From contig NZ_BCTN01000001.1 in the NCBI RefSeq assembly GCF_001571305.1, positions 372,001-436,000 of the forward strand: a stretch of DNA of 64,000 nt. The letters are read 5' to 3'. This DNA comes from Erwinia persicina NBRC 102418. Its GTDB lineage: Bacteria > Pseudomonadota > Gammaproteobacteria > Enterobacterales > Enterobacteriaceae. The notes under the pieces are model-generated. The model saw only the letters and a program-made list of their open reading frames with translations, made no database searches and was not told where the DNA came from. Positions 25,071-36,251 of this stretch are shown piece by piece. The stretch's first letter is position 1, and the number at the start of each line of letters is the position of its first letter. The position numbers were made by a program, and so were the translations under genes.

Positions 25071-26315
25071 ATGAATACACCGCGTCGTTTCCCCCTGATC
25101 CCACTGGTGATAGCCGTTGCGCTGATAGCCGGAGGCGGTTACTGGTGGTACAGCCACAGTGCCAGCCCGCAGGCACAGCCCGCAGAGGGAACGCAACCGG
25201 CGCGGGGCAAAGGCCCTCGCGGCGCGGGACGGACAGGGGCAGCGGGTGGCATGGCCTCGCCGGTACAGGCGGCTGAGGCGGTGCGGCAGAGCGTGCCGCA
25301 ATATCTCTCCGGGCTGGGTACGGTCACGGCGGCCAATACCGTCACGCTGCGCAGCCGGGTCGATGGCGACCTGATGGCGCTGCACTTTACAGAAGGCCAG
25401 GAAGTGAAAGCCGGACAGCTGCTGGCAGAGATCGATCCCCGTCCTTATCAGGTGGCACTGATGCAGGCCGAAGGGCAACTGGCGAAAAGTCAGGCCACGC
25501 TGGCCAATGCGCGGCGCGACCTCGCCCGCTATGAAAAACTGGCAAAAACCAGTCTGGTGTCACAGCAGGAGCTGGATACCCAGCGTTCACTGGTCAGTGA
25601 AAGCCAGGGCACGCTGAAAGCCGATGAGGGCAGCGTCGCCAGTGCGAAGCTCAACCTCACCTACAGCCGGGTCACTGCCCCTATCGACGGTCGCGTGGGC
25701 CTGAAACAGGTCGACGTCGGCAACTATATTTCCAGTGGCGACACCAACGGCATTGTGGTGATCACCCAGACTCACCCGATCGACCTGGTTTTCAGCCTGC
25801 CGGAAAATGATATCTCTGCGATCCTCAGCGCACAAAAAAGCGGGCCCGTACCGGTCGAAGCCTGGGATCGCGGCAACACCACGCTGCTGACCCAGGGAAC
25901 GTTACTGAGTATGGATAATCAGATCGATACCACCACCGGTACGGTGAAGCTGAAAGCCCGCTTTACCAATCAGGACGACCGCCTGTTCCCGAATCAGTTT
26001 GTCAACGCCCGACTGAAAGTCAGCACGCTGCAGGATGCGATTGTTATACCGGCCGCAGCGCTGCAGATGGGCAATGAGGGCAGCTTTGTCTGGGTGGTCA
26101 ACAGTGACGATAAGGTGAGTAAAAAAATCGTCACCATCGAATTCCAGGACAGTGAAAAAGTGGTGATCAACGCCGGGCTGGAGGCCGGGGAAAAGGTGGT
26201 CACCGATGGCATTGATCGCCTGACAGAAGGGGCGAAAGTCGAGGTGGTTGCCCCACAGGCCACACCGCTGACCTCGGGTAAAAGTGCCCAGCCCGCCAGG
26301 GGAGCCAGCGACTGA
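25071..26315 (+). CDS. mdtA: Multidrug efflux membrane fusion protein MdtA
   Basis: Periplasmic adaptor of 414 residues joining the inner-membrane RND pump MdtBC to the outer-membrane channel TolC. One N-terminal membrane anchor ([14 protein letters not shown]) is followed by a lipoyl-like domain ([11 protein letters not shown]), a coiled-coil hairpin (about 115-190), and a beta-barrel with [10 protein letters not shown]. Length matches E. coli MdtA. It heads an operon of six genes and its stop overlaps the mdtB start (TGATG). In E. coli BaeR activates this promoter; I could not find a convincing BaeR box in 24816-25070. Confidence 0.95.
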   Translation: MNTPRRFPLIPLVIAVALIAGGGYWWYSHSASPQAQPAEGTQPARGKGPRGAGRTGAAGGMASPVQAAEAVRQSVPQYLSGLGTVTAANTVTLRSRVDGDLMALHFTEGQEVKAGQLLAEIDPRPYQVALMQAEGQLAKSQATLANARRDLARYEKLAKTSLVSQQELDTQRSLVSESQGTLKADEGSVASAKLNLTYSRVTAPIDGRVGLKQVDVGNYISSGDTNGIVVITQTHPIDLVFSLPENDISAILSAQKSGPVPVEAWDRGNTTLLTQGTLLSMDNQIDTTTGTVKLKARFTNQDDRLFPNQFVNARLKVSTLQDAIVIPAAALQMGNEGSFVWVVNSDDKVSKKIVTIEFQDSEKVVINAGLEAGEKVVTDGIDRLTEGAKVEVVAPQATPLTSGKSAQPARGASD

Positions 26316-29300
26316 TGCAGGTGATGCCCCCAACGCCCGGCGGCGGGCCATCCCGCCAGTTTATTCTGCGTCCGGTAGCCACCACGCTGCTGATGATTGC
26401 TATTTTGCTGGCAGGGATTATCGGCTATCGCGCCCTGCCCGTCTCTGCCCTGCCGGAAGTCGACTATCCGACAATTCAGGTCGTCACCCTGTATCCCGGG
26501 GCCAGCCCGGACGTGATCACCTCGGCGATCACTGCGCCACTGGAACGGCAGTTCGGCCAGATGTCCGGCCTGAAACAGATGGCGTCGCAAAGCGCTGGCG
26601 GCGCTTCGGTCGTCACCCTGCAGTTCCAGCTGGAGCTGCCGCTGGACGTGGCCGAACAGGAGGTGCAGGCCGCGATCAATGCCGCCACCAACCTGCTTCC
26701 GTCTGACCTGCCTAACCCACCGGTTTACAGCAAGGTGAATCCGGCGGATCCGCCCATTATGACCCTGGCCGTCACCACCACCAGCCTGCCGATGACTCAG
26801 GTCGCTGATATGGTGGAAACCCGCGTGGCGCAAAAAATTTCCCAGGTTTCCGGCGTGGGCCTGGTCACGCTGTCCGGCGGGCAGCGTCCGGCTGTCAGGG
26901 TGAAACTCAATGCTCAGGCGCTGGCGGCGATGAATATCACCAGCGAAACCGTACGTACCGCCATCAGCAACGCCAACGTGAACTCGGCCAAAGGCAGCCT
27001 GGACGGGCCGGAACGCTCAATTACCCTGTCGGCCAATGACCAGATTAAAACCGCCGAGGGTTACCGGCAGCTGATCGTCGCGTTCCAGAACGGCGCGCCG
27101 GTGCGGCTGGGCGATGTCGCCAGCGTGGAACAGGGCGCGGAAAACAGCTGGCTCGGGGCCTGGGCCAACCGGCAGCAGGCGATTGTGCTGAATGTTCAGC
27201 GTCAGCCCGGGGCGAACATCATTGCCACCGCCGATAATATTCGCCAGATGCTGCCTGCCCTGACCGCTTCACTGCCTAAGTCGGTGGACGTCAGACTGCT
27301 GACCGACCGTACCACCAATATCCGCGCATCCGTCCATGATGTGCAGTTTGAGCTGCTGCTTGCTCTGGCGCTGGTGGTGATGATTATTTATCTGTTCCTG
27401 CGCAACGTGGCGGCCACGATTATTCCGGCCGTCGCTGTGCCGCTGTCATTAATCGGCACCTTCGCGGCAATGTATTTCTTTGGCTTCTCGGTGAACAACC
27501 TGACCCTGATGGCGCTGACCATTGCCACCGGCTTCGTGGTCGATGATGCCATCGTGGTCATTGAAAATATTTCGCGCTACATCGAAAAAGGCGAAAAGCC
27601 GCTGACTGCCGCGCTGAAAGGGGCGGGAGAGATTGGCTTTACCATTATTTCCCTCACCTTCTCGCTGATCGCAGTCCTGATCCCGCTGCTGTTTATGGGT
27701 GACATCGTCGGCCGTTTGTTCCGCGAGTTTGCCATTACGCTGGCAGTGGCCATTCTCATCTCAGCGATAGTGTCACTGACGCTGACGCCGATGATGTGCG
27801 CACGCATGTTAAGCGCGGAATCACTGCGTAAACAGAACCGTTTCTCGCGCGCCAGCGAAGCGATGTTTGAACGGGTGATTGCCCGCTATGGCCGCATGTT
27901 GCAAAAAGTCCTCCGCCATCCGTGGCTGACGCTGGGCGTGGCCATCGGCGCCATGGCGCTGACGGTGCTGCTGTGGCTGGTGATCCCGAAAGGTTTCTTC
28001 CCGGTACAGGATAACGGCATTATTCAGGGAACCTTACAGGCCCCGCAGTCGGTTTCTTACAGCAATATGGCACAGCGCCAGCAGGAAGTGGCCTCGATCA
28101 TTATGAAAGATCCGGCGGTACAGAGCCTGACCTCCTTTGTTGGCGTGGATGGCACCAATGCCGCGCTGAACAGCGGGCGACTGCAGATTAACCTTAAACC
28201 GCTGGATGAACGGGCTGACCGCATTCCGGCGGTCATTGCCCGTCTGCAGGCGCAGATCGACAACCTGCCCGGTATTACCCTCTGGCTGCAGCCGGTGCAG
28301 GACCTGACGATTGATACCCAGGCCAGCCGGACGCAGTATCAGTTCACGCTACAGGCCGGTTCACTGGAGTCGCTCAGCCTGTGGGTCCCCAAATTACAGG
28401 CGAAACTGGCCACCCGCCCCGAGCTGAAAGGGGTGAGCAGCGACTGGCAGGATCAGGGGCTGGAAGCCTATATCCGCGTCGATCGTGATGTCGCCAGCCG
28501 CCTGGGCATCTCTCTTTCAGATGTGGATAATGCCCTGTATAACGCTTTCGGCCAGCGTCTGGTGTCAACGATTTACACTCAGGCCAATCAGTACCGGGTG
28601 GTGCTGGAGCATGACACGGCCAGTACCCCGGGCCTGGCCGCGCTTCAGAGCATCCGGCTGAAGAGTACGGACGGTGGCAGCGTGCCGCTCAGTGCGATTG
28701 CCCGCGTGGAGCAGCGCCACACGGCGCTGACGATTAATCACCTTGACCAGTTCCCTTCCACCACCTTCTCGTTTGATGTGAATAAGGGATACTCACTGGA
28801 GCAGGCGGTCAATGCCATCAACCAGACGGAACAATCCCTTGCCATGCCGTCGGAGATCATGACGCAGTTCCAGGGCAGCACACTCGCCTTCCAGGCCGCA
28901 CTGTCCAGTACCGTATGGCTGATTGTCGCCGCCGTGGTAGCGATGTATATCGTGCTGGGCGTGCTGTACGAGAGCTTTATTCATCCGGTCACCATCCTGT
29001 CGACGCTGCCTACCGCCGGGGTGGGTGCTCTGCTGGCGCTGCTGATCAGTGGCAGCGAGCTGGATGTGATTGCCATCATCGGCATTATTCTGCTGATCGG
29101 TATCGTGAAAAAGAACGCCATCATGATGATCGATTTTGCCCTGGCGGCCGAGCGCGAAAAAGGGATGACCCCGTACGAGGCCATTTACCAGGCGTGCCTG
29201 CTGCGCTTCCGTCCGATCCTGATGACCACTCTGGCGGCGCTGTTCGGCGCTCTGCCGCTGATGCTCAGTACCGGCGTCGGCGCGGAGCTGCGCCGCCCGC

Positions 29301-29431
29301 TGGGGACGGCAATGGTCGGGGGCCTGGTGGTCAGCCAGGTGCTGACGCTGTTTACCACCCCGGTGATCTACCTGCTGTTTGACCGTCTGTCCCGGGCGAC
29401 CCGTCGCCTGGTGAAGCGGGAGGCCGAGTGA
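26315..29431 (+). CDS. mdtB: RND multidrug efflux pump subunit MdtB
   Basis: Inner-membrane RND transporter of 1038 residues that forms a heterotrimer with MdtC and drives drug export by proton exchange. The N-terminus [14 protein letters not shown] closely follows E. coli MdtB. Membrane segments lie at about 25-45, 345-560 and 870-1020. [14 protein letters not shown] carries the proton-relay aspartates. The start overlaps the mdtA stop and its end overlaps the mdtC start by four bases, so the three are translationally coupled. Confidence 0.97.
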   Translation: MQVMPPTPGGGPSRQFILRPVATTLLMIAILLAGIIGYRALPVSALPEVDYPTIQVVTLYPGASPDVITSAITAPLERQFGQMSGLKQMASQSAGGASVVTLQFQLELPLDVAEQEVQAAINAATNLLPSDLPNPPVYSKVNPADPPIMTLAVTTTSLPMTQVADMVETRVAQKISQVSGVGLVTLSGGQRPAVRVKLNAQALAAMNITSETVRTAISNANVNSAKGSLDGPERSITLSANDQIKTAEGYRQLIVAFQNGAPVRLGDVASVEQGAENSWLGAWANRQQAIVLNVQRQPGANIIATADNIRQMLPALTASLPKSVDVRLLTDRTTNIRASVHDVQFELLLALALVVMIIYLFLRNVAATIIPAVAVPLSLIGTFAAMYFFGFSVNNLTLMALTIATGFVVDDAIVVIENISRYIEKGEKPLTAALKGAGEIGFTIISLTFSLIAVLIPLLFMGDIVGRLFREFAITLAVAILISAIVSLTLTPMMCARMLSAESLRKQNRFSRASEAMFERVIARYGRMLQKVLRHPWLTLGVAIGAMALTVLLWLVIPKGFFPVQDNGIIQGTLQAPQSVSYSNMAQRQQEVASIIMKDPAVQSLTSFVGVDGTNAALNSGRLQINLKPLDERADRIPAVIARLQAQIDNLPGITLWLQPVQDLTIDTQASRTQYQFTLQAGSLESLSLWVPKLQAKLATRPELKGVSSDWQDQGLEAYIRVDRDVASRLGISLSDVDNALYNAFGQRLVSTIYTQANQYRVVLEHDTASTPGLAALQSIRLKSTDGGSVPLSAIARVEQRHTALTINHLDQFPSTTFSFDVNKGYSLEQAVNAINQTEQSLAMPSEIMTQFQGSTLAFQAALSSTVWLIVAAVVAMYIVLGVLYESFIHPVTILSTLPTAGVGALLALLISGSELDVIAIIGIILLIGIVKKNAIMMIDFALAAEREKGMTPYEAIYQACLLRFRPILMTTLAALFGALPLMLSTGVGAELRRPLGTAMVGGLVVSQVLTLFTTPVIYLLFDRLSRATRRLVKREAE

Positions 29432-32400
29432 AATTCTTCGCCCTGTTCATTCACCGCCCCATCGCCACCACACTGCTGACCGTGGCGATCCTGCTGGCCG
29501 GTATTCTGGGCTTCCGGCTCCTGCCGGTTGCCCCACTGCCGCAGGTCGATTTCCCGGTGATCATGGTCAGTGCCTCGCTGCCGGGTGCCTCACCAGAGAC
29601 CATGGCCTCCTCGGTGGCGACACCGCTGGAGCGTGCGCTGGGCCGCGTCGCCGGGATCACCGAAATGACCTCGACCAGCTCGCTCGGCAGCACACGCATC
29701 ATCCTCGTGTTTGATTTTGAGCGTGATATTAACGGTGCCGCGCGCGATGTACAGGGGGCCATTAACGCCGCACAGAGCCTGCTCCCCACCGGGATGCCCA
29801 GCCGCCCCACCTACCGTAAAGCGAACCCGTCAGATGCGCCGATTATGATCATGACGCTGACATCAGACACCTACTCGCCGGGCCAGCTGTATGACTATGC
29901 CTCAACGCAGCTGGCGCAGAAACTGTCGCAGATTGAGGGCGTCGGGGACGTCAGCATCGGCGGCAGCTCACTGCCGGCGGTGCGCGTGGCGCTCAATCCG
30001 CAGGCCCTGTTTAATCAGGGGGTGTCGCTGGATGCGGTACGTACCGCCATCGCGAGCGCCAACGTGCGTAAGCCGCAGGGGGCCATTGAAGATCGCCACC
30101 AGCGCTGGTGGCTGAAGACCAACGATGAACTGAAGACCGCCGCTGAATATCAGCCCCTGATCGTGCATTACCATAATGGCGCGGCGGTGCGCCTGCAGGA
30201 TGTGGCGAGCGTGACCGACTCGGTGCAGGACGTGCGGAATGCCGGGATGTCCAACGCCCGCCCGGCGATCCTGCTGCTGATCCGCAAAGCACCCGAAGCC
30301 AACATCATTGATACGGTTGATCGCATCCGGGGTGAGCTGCCTGAACTGAGCAACATTATCCCCGCGTCGATTCACCTGGAGGTCGCCCAGGATCGCTCAC
30401 CGACCATTCGCGCCTCGCTGCATGAGGTGGAACAGTCGCTGGCTATCTCCGTCGGTCTGGTGATCCTGGTGGTGTTCGTCTTCCTGCGCTCCGGCCGTGC
30501 CACGCTGATCCCGGCAGTGGCTGTGCCGGTGTCGCTGATCGGCACCTTTGCCGCGATGTACCTGTGTGGTTTCAGTCTGAACAACCTGTCGCTGATGGCA
30601 CTGACCGTGGCGACCGGCTTTGTGGTCGATGATGCCATCGTCGTACTGGAAAATATTTCGCGTCATGTCGAAGCCGGGATGAAGCCGCTGCAGGCCGCAC
30701 TGCAGGGGGTACGCGAAGTCGGCTTCACCGTCGTCTCGATGAGCGTCTCGCTGATCGCGGTGTTTATCCCCCTGCTGATGCTCGGCGGCATCATCGGTCG
30801 TTTCTTCAAGGAGTTTGCCGTCACGCTGTCGGTGGCGATCGCTATTTCGCTGGTGATCTCCATTACTCTCACGCCCATGATGTGCGCGCTGCTGCTGCGC
30901 AATAAGCCCAAACACACCCAGCCGCGTATTCGCGGGTTTGGCCGGGTACTGCTGGCCGTTCAGCAGGGATATGGCAGCACGCTGCACCGGGTGATGGAGC
31001 ATGCGCGCTGGACGCTGCTGGTGTTCCTGGCCACCATCGGTCTGACCGTTTACCTCTATATTTCCATTCCTAAAACCTTTATGCCGGAACAGGACACCGG
31101 GCGACTGATGGGCTTTATCCAGGCCGACCAGAGCATCTCGTTCCAGTCCATGCGCGGTAAGCTGGAAGACTTTATGCGCATTGTCCATGCTGACCCGGCG
31201 GTCGACAGCGTGGTCGGTTTTACCGGCGGGTCGCGCACTAACAGCGGCTCGATGTTTATCTCGCTCAAACCGCTGAACCAGCGTAGCGATACGGCCCAGC
31301 AGGTGATTGCCCGTCTGCGCGGTAAACTGGCGAAAGAACCAGGCGCGAACCTGTTCCTGATGGCGGTACAGGACATCCGCGTCGGCGGACGCGAATCCAA
31401 TGCCGGCTATCAGTACACGCTGCTGTCAGACAGTCTTGACGATCTGCGCGAATGGGAGCCGAAAATCCGTCGCGCCTTTGCCGCCCTGCCGGAGCTGGCG
31501 GATGTCAACTCTGACCAGGAAGATAAGGGGGCGGAGATGGCGCTGACCTACGATCGCGCCACCATGTCACGGCTGGGAATTGACGTTGCCGATGCCAATA
31601 ATCTGCTGAATAACGCCTTCGGCCAGCGCCAGATTTCCACCATCTATCAGCCGCTGAACCAGTACAAAGTGGTAATGGAGGTGAACCCGCGCTACACCCA
31701 GGATATCAGCGCCCTGAAGCAGATGTTCGTGATCAACAGCGAGGGTAAGTCCATTCCGCTGTCGTCGTTTGCCCGCTGGCAGCCGGCGAACTCACCGCTG
31801 TCGGTGAACCATCAGGGCCTGTCTGCGGCCTCTACCGTCTCGTTTAACCTGCCGGAAGGGGTGTCGCTGTCGCAGGCCTCGGCCGCCATTGATCGCAGCA
31901 TCACGTCGCTGGGCGTGCCGTCCAGCGTACGCGGCAGTTTCTCCGGAACCGCCGCTGTGTTTGAGCAGACGCAGAGCAGCCAGCTGTGGCTGATCGTCGC
32001 CGCCATCGCTACGGTGTATATCGTCCTGGGGATCCTCTATGAAAGTTATGTTCATCCGCTGACCATTCTCTCGACCCTGCCTTCCGCCGGGGTAGGCGCG
32101 CTGCTGGCGCTGGAGCTGTTCAGTGCGCCGTTCAGCCTGATCGCCCTGATAGGCATTATGCTGCTGATCGGCATCGTGAAGAAAAACGCCATTATGATGG
32201 TCGACTTCGCACTCGATGCCCAGCGTAACGGGGGGATGACGGCGCGCGACGCCATATTCCAGGCCAGCCTGCTGCGTTTCCGCCCGATTATGATGACCAC
32301 GCTCGCCGCACTGTTTGGCGCACTGCCGCTGGTGCTGACCAGCGGTGACGGGGCGGAGCTGCGCCAGCCGCTGGGGATCACCATCGTTGGCGGTCTGGTG

Positions 32401-32502
32401 ATGAGCCAGCTGCTGACGCTGTACACCACCCCGGTGGTCTATCTGTATATGGATAAACTGCGGCGTAAACCGCGCTTACCGGTCGCCACAGAGGAACGCT
32501 GA
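29428..32502 (+). CDS. mdtC: RND multidrug efflux pump subunit MdtC
   Basis: RND transporter of 1024 residues, partner of MdtB in an MdtB2C heterotrimer. It begins [12 protein letters not shown] as in E. coli MdtC, from a GTG codon overlapping the mdtB stop (GTGA). The proton-relay motif [14 protein letters not shown] lies near residue 405. MdtB and MdtC here are visibly related along their length, as expected for an old duplication. It ends five bases before mdtD. Confidence 0.97.
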   Translation: MKFFALFIHRPIATTLLTVAILLAGILGFRLLPVAPLPQVDFPVIMVSASLPGASPETMASSVATPLERALGRVAGITEMTSTSSLGSTRIILVFDFERDINGAARDVQGAINAAQSLLPTGMPSRPTYRKANPSDAPIMIMTLTSDTYSPGQLYDYASTQLAQKLSQIEGVGDVSIGGSSLPAVRVALNPQALFNQGVSLDAVRTAIASANVRKPQGAIEDRHQRWWLKTNDELKTAAEYQPLIVHYHNGAAVRLQDVASVTDSVQDVRNAGMSNARPAILLLIRKAPEANIIDTVDRIRGELPELSNIIPASIHLEVAQDRSPTIRASLHEVEQSLAISVGLVILVVFVFLRSGRATLIPAVAVPVSLIGTFAAMYLCGFSLNNLSLMALTVATGFVVDDAIVVLENISRHVEAGMKPLQAALQGVREVGFTVVSMSVSLIAVFIPLLMLGGIIGRFFKEFAVTLSVAIAISLVISITLTPMMCALLLRNKPKHTQPRIRGFGRVLLAVQQGYGSTLHRVMEHARWTLLVFLATIGLTVYLYISIPKTFMPEQDTGRLMGFIQADQSISFQSMRGKLEDFMRIVHADPAVDSVVGFTGGSRTNSGSMFISLKPLNQRSDTAQQVIARLRGKLAKEPGANLFLMAVQDIRVGGRESNAGYQYTLLSDSLDDLREWEPKIRRAFAALPELADVNSDQEDKGAEMALTYDRATMSRLGIDVADANNLLNNAFGQRQISTIYQPLNQYKVVMEVNPRYTQDISALKQMFVINSEGKSIPLSSFARWQPANSPLSVNHQGLSAASTVSFNLPEGVSLSQASAAIDRSITSLGVPSSVRGSFSGTAAVFEQTQSSQLWLIVAAIATVYIVLGILYESYVHPLTILSTLPSAGVGALLALELFSAPFSLIALIGIMLLIGIVKKNAIMMVDFALDAQRNGGMTARDAIFQASLLRFRPIMMTTLAALFGALPLVLTSGDGAELRQPLGITIVGGLVMSQLLTLYTTPVVYLYMDKLRRKPRLPVATEER

Positions 32503-32506
32503 TGCC

Positions 32507-33913
32507 ATGACCGCCTCCCCTGCCTCGGTACGCTGGCAACTGTGGATCGTTGCCTTCGGCTTTTTTATGCAGACGCTGGACACCACCATCGTCAATACGG
32601 CCCTGCCCTCAATGGCGGCCAGCCTGGGGCAAAGCCCGCTGAATATGCATTCGGTGATCGTCTCCTACGTGCTGACTGTCGCCATTATGCTGCCGATCAG
32701 CGGCTGGCTGGCAGACCGCTTCGGGGTGCGCAACGTGTTTTTCAGCGCCATTGTGCTGTTCAGCGCCGGATCACTCTGTTGTGCACTCTCCTCCACGCTG
32801 GACCAGTTGATCCTCTCACGCGTATTGCAGGGAATTGGCGGGGCGATGATGGTGCCGGTGGGCCGCTTAACGGTGATGAAGCTGGTGCCGCGGGCAGAAT
32901 ACATGGCGGCAATGACCTTTGTGACCCTGCCGGGCCAGATTGGCCCGCTGCTCGGCCCGGCGCTGGGCGGCGTGCTGGTGGAGTACGCCAGCTGGCACTG
33001 GATTTTCCTGATCAACATCCCGGTCGGGATCGTCGGGGCCATCGCCACCCTGACCCTGATGTCGAATTTTACCCTGCAAACCCGTCGCTTTGACTTTACC
33101 GGCTATCTGTTGCTGGCCGCCGGCATGGCCACCCTGACTCTGGCACTGGACGGGCAGCGCGGAAGCGGTATGTCTCCCCTGCTGCTGTGTCTGCTGATCC
33201 TCTGTGGCGTCTTCAGCCTGTTATTCTATCTGCTGCACGCCCGGCATAATGAGCGCGCCCTGTTCAGCCTGAAGCTTTTCGATAACCGTATTTACGCCAT
33301 TGGCCTGGTGGGCAGCCTGACCGGACGCATCGGCAGCGGGATGCTGCCGTTTATGACTCCTATTTTTCTGCAAATCGGCATGGGTTACAGCCCGTTCCAT
33401 GCCGGACTGATGATGATCCCGATGGTGCTGGGCAATATGGGCATGAAGCGCGTTGTGGTGCAGATCGTTAACCGTTTCGGCTACCGCAAGGTGCTGGTGG
33501 GTTCGACCCTGGCGCTGGCGCTGGTGGTGCTGCTGTTCCCCGCCGTGGCGATGATGGGCTGGTTTGCTCTGCTGCCAGTGGTGCTGTTCCTGCAGGGAAT
33601 GGTCAATGCTATCCGTTTCTCCGCCATGAATACCCTGACACTGAAAACCCTGTCGGACGAGCTGGCCAGCAGCGGCAACAGCCTGCTGTCGATGGTTATG
33701 CAGCTGTCGATGAGCATCGGCGTTACCGTAGCCGGGCTGCTGCTGGGTACCTTCGCCCACCCGGCGCTGACCGGCAGCCCGCAAATGAGCGAGGCCTTTA
33801 TCTATACCTGGCTGTGTATGGCGCTGGTGATTGCCCTGCCCGTCTTCGTATTCTGGCGCGTCCCCGATGAGACTCAACCCAATGCGCTTTCCGCGCGCAG
33901 GAGAAAGCCTTAA
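32507..33913 (+). CDS. mdtD: MFS transporter MdtD
   Basis: MFS permease of 468 residues with about fourteen hydrophobic segments, in the DHA2 group. The N-terminus contains [15 protein letters not shown], the classic motif D1 of 14-segment drug transporters, and [11 protein letters not shown] is motif A. E. coli MdtD sits in the same operon but is not required for MdtABC-mediated resistance, and has been renamed IceT for iron-citrate export. Its TAA stop overlaps the baeS ATG (TAATG). Confidence 0.94.
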   Translation: MTASPASVRWQLWIVAFGFFMQTLDTTIVNTALPSMAASLGQSPLNMHSVIVSYVLTVAIMLPISGWLADRFGVRNVFFSAIVLFSAGSLCCALSSTLDQLILSRVLQGIGGAMMVPVGRLTVMKLVPRAEYMAAMTFVTLPGQIGPLLGPALGGVLVEYASWHWIFLINIPVGIVGAIATLTLMSNFTLQTRRFDFTGYLLLAAGMATLTLALDGQRGSGMSPLLLCLLILCGVFSLLFYLLHARHNERALFSLKLFDNRIYAIGLVGSLTGRIGSGMLPFMTPIFLQIGMGYSPFHAGLMMIPMVLGNMGMKRVVVQIVNRFGYRKVLVGSTLALALVVLLFPAVAMMGWFALLPVVLFLQGMVNAIRFSAMNTLTLKTLSDELASSGNSLLSMVMQLSMSIGVTVAGLLLGTFAHPALTGSPQMSEAFIYTWLCMALVIALPVFVFWRVPDETQPNALSARRRKP

Positions 33914-35298
33914 TGTTGGCAAAATTACGTATTGGCATCACCGCCAAGCTGTTCGCGGCGATTTTTTCCACCTGCATGCTGGTGCTGATTACCATGCACT
34001 GGGGGGTGCGGCTCAGCTTTGAGCACGGTTTTATTGACTACATCAAACGCGGCAACGAGCAGCGGCTGATGATGCTGGGGGATGCGCTGGCTGACCAGTA
34101 CGAACAGCACGGCAACTGGGATTTCCTGCGTAACAATAACAAGCTGGTGTTCAATATCCTGCGTTCGCTGGAGCAGAATCCGGATGCCAGTAACCAGCTG
34201 CCACCGCACGGCTGGCGCACCCAGTTCTGGATTATTGATCAACAGTATCGCGTGATGATCGGCCCGCGAGCCCCCGTCCCGCAGGAGGGATCCCGACGCA
34301 GTATCACCACCAGTAACGGCAAAGTCGTCGGTTGGGTGATTGGCTCACCGTCTGAGCGGCTCACGCGCAGCGCCGATATTAATTTTGATCAGCAGCAGAA
34401 GCGTACCAGCTGGATGATTGTTGGCCTGACCATGCTGCTGGCCGCTGCGGTCACCTGGCTGCTGTCCCGCGGGCTGCTGGCTCCGGTTAAGCGACTGGTC
34501 GAAGGCACGCATCACCTGGCGGCCGGGCACTTTACCAGTCGGGTACAGGCCTCAAGCCGTGACGAACTTGGCCGGCTTGCACAGGATTTTAACCGCCTGG
34601 CCAGCACGCTGGAAAAAAATGAGAAAATGCGCCGCGCCTTTATGGCCGATATTTCTCATGAGCTGCGCACGCCGCTGGCGATACTGCGCGGTGAGCTGGA
34701 AGCGATACAGGACGGCGTACGCAAGCTGACCCCGGAGTCGATCCTCTCCCTGCAGGGGGAAGTGACCACACTGACGAAACTGGTTGATGACGTCCACCAG
34801 CTGTCCCTGTCCGACGAGGGCGCGCTGGCCTATCGCAAAAGCCAGACTGACCTCGTCCCGCTGCTGGAGCTGGTTTCCGGTAACTTCCGCCACCGTTTCG
34901 AACAGCATCCCTTATCCCTGACGCTGACCTTGCCGGATCAGGCCCCGCAGTTTGGCGACCCTGACCGCCTGATGCAGCTGTTTACTAATCTGTTAGAAAA
35001 CAGCCTGCGTTATACCGACCCTGGCGGCACCCTGCATATTATCCTGCGCCCCACTGCCAGCGGGAACATACTGCACTTTGATGACAGTGCACCTGGCGTC
35101 AGCAACGAGCAGCGGCAGCAAATTTTTGAGCGCTTTTATCGGGCGGAGGGTTCGCGCAATCGCGCCAGTGGGGGATCCGGGCTGGGTCTGGCTATCTGTC
35201 AGAACATCGTTGAAGCCCACGATGGTACTATCGTTGCGGAGCACTCCGATGCAGGAGGCGTGAGAATTACGGTACACTTACCCTATAAGACTCACTGA
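33913..35298 (+). CDS. baeS: Sensor histidine kinase BaeS
   Basis: Envelope-stress sensor of 461 residues. Two membrane segments (about 10-30 and 160-180) flank a periplasmic domain, followed by HAMP (L-L-A-P-V-K-R-L-V), a dimerisation domain with phosphorylated His in I-S-H-E-L-R-T-P-L near residue 250, and an ATPase domain. The latter has an N box (L-F-T-N-L-L-E-N-S-L-R-Y) and a G2 box (G-S-G-L-G-L-A-I). It phosphorylates BaeR, encoded 15 bases downstream, which activates mdtABCD in E. coli in response to indole, metals and envelope damage. Confidence 0.96.
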   Translation: MLAKLRIGITAKLFAAIFSTCMLVLITMHWGVRLSFEHGFIDYIKRGNEQRLMMLGDALADQYEQHGNWDFLRNNNKLVFNILRSLEQNPDASNQLPPHGWRTQFWIIDQQYRVMIGPRAPVPQEGSRRSITTSNGKVVGWVIGSPSERLTRSADINFDQQQKRTSWMIVGLTMLLAAAVTWLLSRGLLAPVKRLVEGTHHLAAGHFTSRVQASSRDELGRLAQDFNRLASTLEKNEKMRRAFMADISHELRTPLAILRGELEAIQDGVRKLTPESILSLQGEVTTLTKLVDDVHQLSLSDEGALAYRKSQTDLVPLLELVSGNFRHRFEQHPLSLTLTLPDQAPQFGDPDRLMQLFTNLLENSLRYTDPGGTLHIILRPTASGNILHFDDSAPGVSNEQRQQIFERFYRAEGSRNRASGGSGLGLAICQNIVEAHDGTIVAEHSDAGGVRITVHLPYKTH

Positions 35299-35313
35299 CA
35301 ATGGTTGTATACA

Positions 35314-36027
35314 ATGACTCTGGATATGGATACGCCCGCTCCACTGATTTTAATCGTTGAAGATGAACCCAAGCTGGGTCAGCTGATGATCGATTATCTG
35401 CAGGCGGCGAACTTCCGCACGCATCATCTGCTGCGCGGTAATGAAGTGCTGCCGTGGGTGAAACAGCACTCCCCGGACCTGGTGCTGCTGGATCTGATGC
35501 TGCCCGGGCTGGACGGACTCTCCGTCTGCCGTGAGCTGCGCAGCTTTTCCGATCTGCCGGTAGTGATGGTCACGGCAAAAATTGAAGAGATTGATCGCCT
35601 GCTGGGGCTGGAGATCGGCGCGGACGATTACATCTGCAAACCGTTCAGTCCGCGCGAAGTGGTTGCCCGGGTAAAAACTATTCTCAAGCGCTGCCAGCGC
35701 ACCCCCGAGGAAGCCCGGCAGATCTCCCTGCTTAAAGTGGATGAAAAGCGCTTCCACGCCAGCTGGGATGAGAAGCCCCTTGACCTGACTCCGGCAGAGT
35801 TTCGCCTGCTGAAAACCCTGGCGCAGGAACCGGGCAAGGTGTTCTCTCGCGAGCAGTTGCTGAATCATCTCTATGACGACTACCGGGTCGTCACCGACAG
35901 AACCATCGACAGCCATATAAAAAACCTGCGCCGCAAACTGGAATCACTGGATGCCGACCAGCCGTTTATCCGCGCCGTGTACGGCATGGGTTATCGCTGG
36001 GAAGCAGATATCTGTCGTTTGATTTAG
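35314..36027 (+). CDS. baeR: Response regulator BaeR
   Basis: OmpR-type regulator of 237 residues. The receiver domain begins [13 protein letters not shown] and carries the phosphorylated aspartate in V-L-L-D-L-M-L-P-G; a conserved lysine is in D-Y-I-C-K-P-F. The winged-helix DNA-binding domain ends with [11 protein letters not shown] and G-M-G-Y-R-W. I chose the ATG at 35314 (M-T-L-D-M-D-T-P) because E. coli BaeR starts equivalently; a TTG nine bases upstream is less likely. No strong ribosome binding site is seen, so translation may depend on coupling to baeS. Confidence 0.95.
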   Translation: MTLDMDTPAPLILIVEDEPKLGQLMIDYLQAANFRTHHLLRGNEVLPWVKQHSPDLVLLDLMLPGLDGLSVCRELRSFSDLPVVMVTAKIEEIDRLLGLEIGADDYICKPFSPREVVARVKTILKRCQRTPEEARQISLLKVDEKRFHASWDEKPLDLTPAEFRLLKTLAQEPGKVFSREQLLNHLYDDYRVVTDRTIDSHIKNLRRKLESLDADQPFIRAVYGMGYRWEADICRLI

Positions 36028-36121
36028 ATCAATTTCCCCAACCTGCCGCCGCCTTACAATCCCCCGCAAAACCGAATTAACCCTGATTAATTCACGTTGC
36101 AGGCGAGCGGCAGGCCCGCAG

Positions 36122-36147
36122 GATGAGCCTCCCGGATGAGGCTCATC
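36122..36147. terminator. Hairpin downstream of baeR
   Basis: GATGAGCCTC and GAGGCTCATC form a perfect ten-base stem with loop CCGGAT, 95 bases after the baeR stop. There is no T-run. It probably marks the end of the mdt-bae operon. The rest of 36028-36251 holds only a smaller hairpin (GTCTGA/TCAGAC at 36224-36242) just before trhP. Confidence 0.5.
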
Positions 36148-36251
36148 GCCCTGGAAGCAGAGAGAGCGCTGTGACCAGGGTGAACAAGTGCCGCCCATGC
36201 AGTTGCCGCGTGAAATAAGACGGGTCTGACCTGACATCAGACTGAGACACC

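Noticed and set aside
26315-32502. Two RND genes in tandem as a possible recent duplication or recombination hotspot
   Set aside because: mdtB and mdtC are an old, conserved pair forming one heteromeric pump; similarity is expected.
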